64,000 nucleotides of DNA from Xylocopa sonorina. Its lineage: Eukaryota; Arthropoda; Insecta; Hymenoptera; Apidae. This document shows positions 28,641-39,500 of the stretch, one piece after another (within the stretch, counting starts at the first letter, position 1; every line of letters begins with the position of its first letter). The position numbers and the translations under genes were made by a program. Below the pieces are notes generated by a model, which was not told where the DNA came from, searched no databases, and saw nothing but the letters and a program-made list of their open reading frames with translations. The stretch spans positions 3,534,001 to 3,598,000 of the forward strand of contig NC_135201.1 in NCBI RefSeq assembly GCF_050948175.1. Direction: 5' to 3'.

Positions 28641-29242
28641 AAACAGTGCGGCAGGGGTATCCATTAAACAAAACTTGAGCGACGCGTTACGGCCACGACC
28701 GCCCACCCTAACGGCGTCCCATTCGTTCGCCCCCTATTTTCTCACGTTTCACATCCTTTCCCGTGTCCAGAGAAATGCGAATAAATCGATCAACTCCTTC
28801 CGGCGGGTCCGAGAATAGAAATTTCGAGGTATCGACCAGCCTGCCCGCTCTACCCGCTCGCCCACCCCACCCGCACCGTCCCGTAAACCGTTTTACCAAC
28901 TTTTTTCCGGTATATTGAATTCTGATTCTATTCTCGGGACGCTCGGACACCGGGGGTGTATATATCCGGTCGCATCCACCGGGTATCGGTGAACCGTCTT
29001 CTCGAGGACGACGAAGCCTCTGTTTCCCCTCGCGAGCGGATAGGAACGGGATATCCGGCGTGGTGCAATGGCTTTTCTTAACTTTCGATCCCGCGGGACT
29101 GACCGCGGTATATTCCAGCCCCGATCCCACGCGAGCGAGGTTTTATACCGTCCGCGACGTTTCGCCGCGGGTCTCCGCTGTAAGCGACGTACGTCCAACG
29201 CTTGGATTTGCATAAGTGGCCACCCTCGTTTTTATACGACGT

Positions 29243-30130
29243 GTATGGGGTGGATCTGTTTGGCTTCGACGAGTCGAACGCCGTCGTTTTTTAAGATAGA
29301 GCACAGTGCACTTTTTGAATGAGTGAAATTATAAGAATTTGAGAGCTCTTGCTATTTTGTAAGCTCGATTGTTTCTTGCTGTAGAGGGTGTGGGTATGGG
29401 GTGGATCTGCTTGGCTTCGACGTGTCGAACGCCGTCGTTTTTTAAGATAGAACACAGTGCACTTTTTGAATGAATGAAATCATGAGAATTTGAAAGCTCT
29501 TGCTATTTTGTAAGTTAAATTGTTTCTTGCTGTAGAGGGTGTGGGTATGGGGCGGATTTATTGGTTCCAACGAATCAAAGTCAGCAGGTTCTTAAAATAG
29601 ACCTACGCAACGGGTTTTGAGGGATTAGATGCTGTTTCTGTTTCTAAACTCAATTATTTCTTGCCACAGTGGAAAGTTGCACGCATGCGAGGAGAATTTA
29701 TTGGTTCTAACGAATCAAAGTCAGCCGTCTTAGAATAGACCCGCGCAAAGTACACTTTTGAAATGGAACTTTCAGAGTTTAAAAGCTCCAACTGTTTCAG
29801 AGTACAATTATTTCTCGCCAGGGAACAAAGGTGCACGCATACGGGGTGGACTCATTGGCTCTGATGAATCGAAGTCGATCATTTCTGAAAATAAACCAGC
29901 GAGAAGTACGCGTTCGAAATAGAATCCTGAGAGTTTAAAAGCCCTCCTTATTTCCGACCTCGATTATTGCTTAACACCGAATGAAGTTACACGCTCTTAG
30001 TTCTGACAGATCAAAATGAACAGGTCTCTAAAATAGCACAAAGTGCACCTTCGAAACAGAGTTCAGAAAATTGAAAAGCTCGCGTTATTCCTTAACTTCA
30101 ATTATCTCTTGTCACTGAACAAAATCGGAC
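29243..30130. repeat. Degenerate tandem array, about six copies of a 138-158-bp unit
   Basis: Six successive units start near 29243, 29394, 29545, 29683, 29837 and 29995. Shared landmarks are a tatggggtgga-type start, a ttggcttcgacgagtcgaa-type segment, an aaatagaNNaNaGTgcac-type segment, a gaaagctc segment and an attgtttcttgc-type end. Copies 1 and 2 are nearly identical over about 150 bp, while later copies are increasingly diverged toward the Lar exon. It ends about 250 bp before exon a. Confidence 0.85.
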
Positions 30131-30376
30131 ACTATCGGACGTCTGTCCAAAATGACAGACGTCTCTTTCGAAAAGGACACTTCCTAACCGTAACTTCGAC
30201 CAAGAAAACGAGACCAATTGATTTTAATACGCGGAGACTATTTCGCGAAACCGCGTTGCGCCTCGTTCGGAGGAGGGGTTGAGCGTATCCGCGACGCAAG
30301 AATACGCGGTCGGCCTCGATCGTCGAATTCCATCCGCGCGGATATTTATTCAGAGAGTTCTGTTTGATTGTTGCAG

Positions 30377-30559
30377 CCGACAAATTGCCAAGCGGTTTCC
30401 CGTTAATATCTCAAGCACCATTGACGAAGGTGGTCGAAATGGGTCATAACGCGGTGCTGCTCTGCACCGCCATTGGTTCACCGCCCCCGATCATATCCTG
30501 GGTACGAGACATGCTGCCCATTGACACGACCAATCCACGCTATACGGTTCTGGACACCG
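30377..30559 (+). CDS. Lar: Lar exon a: first half of Ig domain 2
   Basis: This exon encodes residues 1-61 and enters in phase 1, so the first two bases complete a split codon. The acceptor is a good ttgttgcag and the donor is a perfect G|gtaagt. The peptide begins near DKLPSGFPLISQAP, which matches the start of Ig2 in fly and vertebrate LAR. It contains the B-strand cysteine (codon 30463, residue 30, in VLLCTAIG) and the core tryptophan (ISWVRD). The reading ends at TVLDTG, the loop where vertebrate LAR-family genes insert mini-exon meA. It is the first recognisable coding exon in the window; its 5' partner encoding Ig1 is not seen. Confidence 0.95.
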
Positions 30560-33500
30560 GTAAGTGAACGTCCTCTCTAAAGCGCTTCCACTATCTTGCT
30601 TCCAGCGACGAGTACCACACTGGACGAATAGTGGTCCAGTCTGAACGGTTTGCTTGCCAATCGAACTGTCATTCTTCCAATACGGTCGCACTCGCTGATA
30701 TCAACGATTACCAACTTGAATTAAAACGACGGCTTTAAACGCGTAGACGGAAGTTGGGTCTGGGAAAGGGTTAATGGTTTTAGGGTCGCGGCGAGGCCAA
30801 CCCCTATCATACTAATTGCTTAATTTATACGCGGAACTTTTATTACGCGCCCTCTAAAACGGACCTTCAACTGGTCGTTAATGTAAATTAGCGTGGCTTT
30901 TTACGTCTGGACGTAAAAAAAGGAGCGTGGAAGATAAGTTAAAGATGTTTAGCCGCGTTGCACGGGTAATAACCGGTGGGGGTGGCGGAGTTCGGTGGCG
31001 CGTGTCATATCTCGTCGAGTGCCAGAGTGCGTAAGTCACTGTCAACCCGCGGTAGCGTTGATCGAGTGGTCACGCGATATGGGAACATCCAGCACATCCA
31101 TCTCGTTTGCCAAGAGGCGCGCACCTGCTCTGCTCCGCTCGGCTCCCAAAGTGCACTTCGTGTCTCTACTCTCGTATGAACTGCCGTGGGTGGGGCTGGC
31201 GGCGGCCATGGGATCGGTATCGTTCATGTTTTCGATCAAAGTGCCACACGACCAAGACCTTTCGCTTAATCGACCCTGGATCATCCCGTCGTTGAACGCG
31301 ATGTAACGCCCGGTGATATCGAAAAATCAGTTAAAAATCGCGGCCACGTTCGCCAGTCGCCCACCCCCCGTCCACGTTCTGGTTAAAATCGAGTCGATTC
31401 CCATCGAGTGCGGCCGTGATTCGGTCAGCTGCTCGTTATTCTCTCGTGACGCGTACCTACTAACAGCGGCAGCGTGTACACTCGTTCCCTGGTACAAGTC
31501 GATAACTAATGCTGGCGCATAAAGCGACCCATACTACTGCGGGCAATTCGACGAGCTCTCACCCCTCTCTCTCTCTCTCGATACGGTTAACGAACTCGAT
31601 GAAACGATCGCTCGAACGATCCTTCGATCAACCGCGGCACGTCGATGCGGAGCCTCGCCATAAAAATTTTATACCACGACCGACCACCCACGCGGAGGGG
31701 GGTGACCACCCCCGAGTGGTTTCGAAAATCGTACGTAGCTGGTGGATATTCCTCTCGAGAAGTACAGGAATCGAACGACGTGATCTGGTAGCGATTTAAA
31801 AAAAGTAAAACGCCTCCGCGGCCACCCCGTGCCACCCCTTCCTCGACACGAGTGGATGTTAATGAGAAGCCGCGACCCACGGATATAATTCGCGATAGCG
31901 AACGAACCCCACCAGCGGACGAGTCGACGAGTGCAGTCGCCGTGCACGTGCACACACTGGTACGCGCGCGGGGGTTGTTTCGCTAACACACGGGAGACGT
32001 AACCTATTATCATTATTTTTCCGTAGCCGGGTGTACTTGCGCGAACGTACACACGTGTACGTACATATACATGTATATATGTATATATATATAACGTTCA
32101 CTTTGTTTTTATCGCAATGGCGGTATCATTATCGAGCGGCACGTCACGTAATACCCGGCGCGCACTTGCACCCCCTCCGGCCGACTATCTTTACGGCGGA
32201 CGGCGCAGTTTGCCGCGACGTGAAAAGTATACATTAGATGCAGGAAAGCTGGCTGCATACACGCCAGGTATCGTTCGGTTGTATCGCCTGCCAACGGTTA
32301 CGTGTGTTACCCTACGTACGTAGCACGCGTTATGCATACGTCCGCCTGGGAGGCGGTGGCTGGCTGCGTTCCGAGCAAAGACGCCACCCCCTATAAAACT
32401 CCTTACTCTGCTCGGAACACTCGACGATTCTCGCCCCTCTCTACCCACCTCGCTTTCGACTCCTCTTATCCTCGATTAACGCGAAATTTATCGATGCAAC
32501 CCTCGAACATCCGCGAGCATCCGCGCGTGGGGGTTGGCAACGGGTACGCGCCGCGTGCCACTCGCACGTGCGTCGATCTTACACGATACGTGTATGCGCG
32601 GCACGTACGCAAACGGGGGTATCGCGTGCGTGCAACCCCCGTCTCGTGCATCCGTCCGTGGCTGTGCATGCGGGAGCACGCGGACACATCTTATCGGGGA
32701 TCCTCCGGCGCGGAAACGCCGCGGCGAAAGAATTCCTGCTCGAGCGGAAATACGATTCATCGCGGCTATCGAGCCTCCCGTTCGACGCTCGGAAGTCAAG
32801 GGTTGAACCGTGGTGAACGGAAGCGCGAGAATCCTCCGTGTTTCCGATTCGCCGCGATTCAACACCGGCTAAGTGAATTTCTCCACGGGTCATATTTTTT
32901 GCGAGATTGTTACACGGTGTTCGCATAATCGTCGCCGGTTTGTTAACCGTAGAAACACACGATCCGCGGGATAAATGGATTGACAAATATCGCCAGCGTT
33001 GTTTAAAAAAACTGGTGACACTTTTTCATACACCCACTTTACCCCTCTCGCGTTTCACCAGCCGTGGAATTATTAATAAAAATAAATTTATATATTATTT
33101 TTATATATTATATTATAATGAAACTCCAAAATGAGTCGAACTCAATAAACGATATCGCGTGTTGAAAAATTCCGCGATCCACAGTTCGTCGATGGAATCA
33201 AGAATTGAAAACCGGGGAGGATCAAAGTCCCGCGGCGTCCGCCGCCAAATAACCCGGCACTTCGATTGTCTGTGAAAAGATAAGAAGACTACGGGGCTGT
33301 AAATATGCCCGGTAGCGACGTGTCGGTGAATACGGTGGATCGGATGGGTGGATGAATAGAATAAGGAAAGGCAGAGTGACGGGCTCGAGGCAGAAAGCAT
33401 CCCCCTCTAGTCGCATCAGTCACTCGCGCGTTCGCTTGTTCGCCCGCGGCAGCCACCCTTAACGTTATTCGCGTGTCTTCGTAGCCGCCCCCGCGCGGCT

Positions 33501-36500
33501 CCGTCAATACCGTTAGGAGCCTTCCGACCTGTGCACGCGTGTGCGCCGTGAAATATGCGGCTTAATGTATTGCAAAAAGTACGCGACGCGAGAGAAAGAG
33601 AGAGAGAAAGAGAGTGAGGGGGTTGGCAACGCGTTCGTCGACTCTCGCGCGAAGTTCCGCGGAAAGAAAATGGATCGGCTGGAAGAAAGAGAGGAGACAA
33701 AGCGGTGGGCGGTCGTGCGTCATGGTTCGCCACGCGTTTAAAACCGCGTTCGCCACGGACGACGTAGCTTGGTAGCGCGTTCGCGAACGACGTATGCCCG
33801 TAGATCCCATCCACGCCGTTCTGGTAGCAACGAAACGGTATTTAGCGGCGTACGGGGCCGCGCATTTGTTTTTATTAACTACCGTGGGAATAGGAATAAT
33901 ATAGCGGGGATTAATAGAATCGCGGCGCCGCGTGGTTGAATACACGGTCGGTCGAATATGGTGCCCGGCGCGGGGAACTTTGTAGCTACATTCAATTATT
34001 TCAACGCGGTCCCCGTGTTTGTTTTAACGTAAATCAAACCGTTAATGCCTAATAACACAGACGATTACCGCTGGCGTAATTATTAAACCGAAAACATTGC
34101 TATTTGCGCGGGCCGGGCGCAATTTCTGCGGCCGCCGCTGTTTGCGTCTGACCAAACCCGCCCCTACACGCGTTCTACTGCGGCGGTCTAAGCGATTGAC
34201 TGCCAGTACCATCGCTGCGAGTTGGTTAACGATCAAACGTTCGCCAGTGGTCAACTTTCTCCCTCGGCGTCTCTTCTCCTGCCTCGTTCACCGCGAGATT
34301 CGAAAAAGTATCCCTCGCAGAGGGGTTGGAGGAAGGAGAAAAAAAAAAAATCTGCGCGAAACCGGGAAGGCGCGACGCGGCGCGCTCGCGAGCGTGCGGT
34401 GGGCGTTATTCAAATTTCTCTACAAATTAAATTCGTCCGCTGCTCCTCCGCCATTGTCGGGCGTTATATTAGGTTAACGTTGAAATTTTAATGGAACGTT
34501 TCTAACATCCCTGCATTGTTAGAAGTCTGGCGGGCCATTGTTTGCATTCATTTACGAGGGGCCCGGGGTACATTCGCAATTTCGCGTTAATAATATCAAA
34601 GCATCGCCCCGCCGGTTTGTTATAGAGGCGGCGCCCAGGCTTCGCGAAGTGTTTTCACGGGCATCGCCGGCATTGTTGCCGTCGAATTTCGCTAAATCCC
34701 ATCCGCCCCGTGTCGAGCGTGTTCGCACGGCTGGGCGACGTCGAAGAAAAGTTGCGAGGAGATCGTTCCGCGCCCCTCGCGTCGCCCCGTCCGCCCTTCT
34801 CGCGGCGATGAAGCGACGCCAGGCGTGAAGGGTTGGACTCTCGCTGGTGAACGCTGGTTCGCCAGAAATTCTTGGCGAACGGACGACAGTGCCGGACTAC
34901 GCGGCCGCGGATCTCCATTTCCGTTTATCGCGCAAACGAGACAAATTAATTAAAGTTAGACACGCCGGGGCGGCGCGCGACGGCCGGGTATTAAAATAAC
35001 GGCCGCTTTGGTGAACGGCGAGCGCTTTACGATAATTGAAGAGAATTAAACCGGGCGCGGATTCCACGGCACGCGAGATAAACCAATTTAATGTTTCATT
35101 TAAGCTTTGTCAACGTTTACGGGGAAGATCGCGCGCCCGTCGGAACTCGAGGATCGGACATCGCGATACGCGCCACTGGGTGAAGGGCGGAGGGTCGAAA
35201 ATCGCCACGTTCGAGCGTAAACTTTTGCAACCCCCGCACGGTTTTTCTATCGTTAGAAAAATTGAAATTGACCCGTGCGTTCGACTTTTAAGATAACAAA
35301 AAATATCCGTAACATTTTTCTGCGGAAGATTCCGTGAATGGTGAATAATCGTCAGTTGGGTTTCGATTTTTTCTCTTCCAGTCGCTTTTAGCCGCATTTT
35401 CTCCGCTATTTCACCTGAGACCGTTCCCTTTACAATGGACGAATACGCGCGTATACTTATTAGTTAACAATTTACCGTGACACGTAACTGCAGGAAACTT
35501 CGCATTGTGCCCGTTTAACCGTTATTAGCGCGACAAGGATCGCTGTACACGCTCCAAGCAGCCCAGGACGCGCGACTGCGAACCTGATGCCGGGAAATTT
35601 AAAACGTCTTAAACAGAGATGGGCAGAATTTAAACTAGTTAACTAACGAATAAAGTTACCCGCTGCACCGTGCGCATTATGTAGGAATCTTCGAGTAAAA
35701 CGGAACTTTTCTTCGACGAGCACGGTTAACCGCGGTTATCATCCGATAAAGTCAACTTACGCGGGTTTATACGAGGCTCTCGCGTCTTAACTTCGCTCGA
35801 TTCTCCATCGGGTTAATTCGTTTTAACCGGTTAATTCGCAACCGCGGCTCCCGTTTCTGTGCTCTGGCGAAACGGGGGCGGGGGATAAAATCACCAGAGA
35901 CAGGGGCTGGCGGAACGGACGGCAGCCGTGAGCTCGACGCATCGAGAATCGTTAAATTATATTTTCCAGTCCTTGGCCGTAAACCGTGGAAAGAGGCGCG
36001 CGGAGGCGGGCGAGGTAAAAGCGCGGCGGGGGCAGTTAACGCTTCGTCAACACTCGTAAAATTTCCAGCATTAAAGCTACGAGGCTTGATGAGCAGGGCT
36101 TGAACTTCGAAACAAGCCTGGGAGCTATGCCGCGTTACGCTTCTTAACACCTGCCTTGGGATCCTCCGCTGGCAGCCCTCCCGCGCCTGTTCTCGCATCT
36201 TTAACCCCCGCGGCGCGTAATATCCCCCGATCGTTTCGAAACTTCTCTAATTGTCCGTAACGATAATGCACGAATGCGCCCTGCGAACACCCATGGAAAT
36301 CGTCGTAACGGCCGCACGCGCGATACGGATACGCGTTGGTAGTAAATTCCAAGGATCGTTCTTTCTCTCTTTCTCTCGCTCGCGACGATTCGAAGGAAAA
36401 ACGCGGAGGCGAACGGTGGCGCGAGCCAGCCGATACTGCTTTTTAAGTGCGCCAGGGGCGGAAAGGTTTAACGTTCCTCCGCGATATTCGTGAAATATCC

Positions 36501-39500
36501 TCGACCAAAGTTGGCGGAGGTCGTAGAGGGGCTAAGTTCGAAACAAGCTTGGGGTGAAACGGGCTCTCGCGATACCAACCAGCGCTGAAATTCCTCGACT
36601 GTCGTCGGTGATAGCGGCGATGCTGTTGATCTCCACGTGGATGTGGTTATTTGTCCACGTATCACAGAATTCGCACCTCTTTCGCGACGATTACGAGTAT
36701 CGCCACTGTTAAGAATAAATCACGGTGGCCGTTTGAACGCCCGGTGAAAAAAGCGCGATTTCTGAAGCACTATTTCAAGTGTAATTGTAAATTTATTACA
36801 CTGTTGGAATTTTAAACGCGCGTCGTAAATATTCGTGCATTCGTTCGCTCTTTCTTTGGAAAATGGAATTCAACGGACGATCGTTCTTTCGGTGGAAAAG
36901 AATTTGCTTCTATCGTGCTCAAATAGAACCCAGTAATTAATAACGAATATATATTATATATATCATAGAACGATGATGCATCGTTTCATTCGCACGCGAA
37001 TTCTAAATAAATCGGAGATTAATCGGTGAATTAATCGTTCGTAGACATTCGAACTCGCTCGCGCGCCCATCGCTACTTAGCACCTACGGATAAGATCCAC
37101 CCTATCCCCAGCAGCCTTTTGTCGTCGCGTTACGCGGCTATAGAGAGCCACGATCTTCTTCTGCGTCGAGTTAGGAGCTCCCCCAGGGCCATTAGGCCAC
37201 CCTTTCCCCACAGGAGTTGACTTATGACGCGCGCCAAGCGAGGGGGATCGACTAACCCCACCCAGTTCACCCTTGCGTACACACTTAACCACCATCGAAA
37301 GAAAGCCACCAGTTAGACGATCCTCTGCGGACCGCGGTGTGTACTCGAAATTCGTGAAAAACCGACGACAAGCAGGGCCTCGTCCTCGAGTGAAACGTGT
37401 TGGAAAATTGGTCCCGTTGACGCGGAGGAATTTTAATTTCGACCCTTTCCAACCCCCCACCTCGCGCAAGAAACAACGAGCAAACGTCGCTGCATTTGCG
37501 CGCGATTAAAGGCCCGTTTCAACGTGCGCTCGCGGGACGACAAAAAGAGAGAGCAAGAGAGAGAGGGAGCCGGAAACGTCAACGGGTAATTCGATTTCCT
37601 TTCCGGCAGAGAGCATCCGCGAGAGACGGGAGAACCACCCCGTCCGCCTCGTCTCGCGAAAGACGTTTCATGCCCGCATAATCTCCTCGTCTGCCGTCAT
37701 TCTCTCTTATATTTACGAAGCGGGATCCTGACGTTAATGCGCGACGCGAGATCTTCCACCGGAACCGGAACAGAGAAACGCTCGCAGGGGTAGAGGATGG
37801 GGGCCTGGAGACGTCTACCGTGAAGGCGCCGCGAGATACGTTGATCCTAATAAAAACCGAGGGTGGAAATACTGTTGTTCGAACGGGTGCTCGATTCCTC
37901 GATCTATTAATAACGCTCGCGATTTTAATTCGCGATAATTAATCCTGGTTACGATCATGACTCGCGCGCTGATCAGGAACGGCGTTCATAATCCACCCTT
38001 ATCGGGTTAATCGGTTCTCCGTACCATGCTGTGAGAGCGTGTACGGTTCGCGGGTTAGGATTTCCGATAAAAATCGATGACACTCCGTGATTCGGTGAAC
38101 GGCTCGAACGATTAATAGAAACGCGGACGGTACAGCCGCGCGTTTCCATAGCCGGGAACGGTTTCGATCGGGGTCGCGGGGTAAAAAGGGGACACAGAGG
38201 GTGTGTGTAGTTCAGCCATAGACACACGAGGCACACCCAGTGTAAACATATTTTCTGTTTGTGTTTTGACTGAATCGAGCGTGCACCGTTGGAAAAGCAA
38301 CTGGCCACGAGCCGTTATCACCGAGCCCCATCCCCCCGTTTCATCCCCTCCTGCCGTCGTTCCGTTCCACTTCAATCGACTCCGCTCGCGTGAATATTTT
38401 CCGATAATTATAATTGACTGTTTTACGGAGGCGGGGCAGGCAGCCAGTCGATACGATGCCCGTGGCCGGGGCATAATTACGAAAGCAATTAAAACATTCG
38501 CGTACGAGCGTTGGTTCTTTGAACCCTGCGCGGGGTGGTTCCGCGAGAAACCGAGGAAAAGAGCAGGAACCGTGGCAGCGCCGGCGAAAAGCTCGTACAC
38601 CCTCGAGGTAAACATATTTTCCGTTTGCATTCTATCTCGATCGAATCGAGAACGCGCTCGTCCTTCGAAGTCACCGGTTCCCCATTCGTATTCATTTTCC
38701 ATCCACCGTATCCTCTCGTGCACGCGCGCGAGAAGGAGGGAAAGAGAGAGAGAGTGAGACGCGCGTCCGACGGAAGGGTGAGAAAGGAGCGGAACGCGGC
38801 GCAGGAAATGGTGGATACCGAATAAAGTACAAGTCACTACCGCCGCGTACATTTTGCGTACGCCACGGCGATATTAAATGCAACGAAAGATATTTCAATA
38901 TTGCCAGGTAAACACGCGCAAATAGTCTTCGCGTCTTCGTCACGCAGCTACAGATTTCTCGATGCGCGCGGCTGTTGGTCCACGACCCGCTGAACAACTG
39001 AGAACAAATTTTAGTAACTCTTGTACACGCTGTTTTCTACGAACCAGGCGGTTTTCAAGTCTCTTCTCTTTATTCTTTTTCTGTAACAAACGGTCAAGGT
39101 TTTAATTATTGTAACTATTTAAAAAATTCACGACTGAGAAGAAATTTTAGTAACTCTTGTACAGGCTGTTTTCTACAAACGAGGCGGTTTTGAATTCTTC
39201 CAGAGTCGAAAGATGCATCATTCTCTTTATTCTTTTTCTGTAACAAAAAGTCAAGGTTTTAAGTATTGTAACTATTTAAAAAATTCACGAGCAACCCCTA
39301 AACCATTCGGTCAATGTCTCCACTGGGTCTCTAATTTCCGTCTGCTTTAATTATCGATACCGTTGCAACCCTTCTCGCGTGTTTGATGGCAAACAGTCCG
39401 CAGCGGTTGCCTCGGAGGGGTTTTCGTACGGCGAAATTTCGACCGTTTCGTTTTGCGCGAAGACGCGAGGAGGCAAAACGCGCGGTGAATTATCGAAGGA

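Larger units (their letters stand above)
1..30376. other. Non-coding region, probably the 3' part of a giant 5' intron of Lar
   Basis: I find no reading frame here with a recognisable domain, conserved motif or exon-like splice pair on either strand. The open frames present are short, low-complexity or arginine-rich, as expected by chance in CpG-rich DNA. An Ig1 exon (with an ECVAEN-like cysteine motif) was looked for and not seen. Since the first exon found starts in the middle of a split codon, this stretch must include at least the 3' end of an intron. Contents that stand out are listed separately: microsatellites, a hairpin and two tandem arrays. Otherwise I see nothing in it. Confidence 0.6.

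Noticed and set aside
1..30376. Possible Lar Ig1 and signal-peptide exons
   Set aside because: No segment shows the Ig1 cysteine and tryptophan pattern or a signal peptide with a matching donor. Short exons cannot be fully excluded, but nothing can be supported.
38216..38239. 24-nt in-frame segment encoding IDTRGTP, superficially like the vertebrate meA peptide
   Set aside because: The acceptor has almost no pyrimidine tract and the donor would be gtgtaa. The short peptide likeness is not enough.
38112..38852. 246-codon minus-strand open frame in the Lar intron
   Set aside because: It has no recognisable domain, contains a DNA-level direct repeat and low-complexity serine/leucine runs, and overlaps a 184-codon open frame on the other strand. 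This is expected in stop-poor CpG-rich DNA.
38890..38907. 18-nt in-frame segment before gtaaac
   Set aside because: The upstream AG is in a purine-rich context with no branch point or pyrimidine tract.
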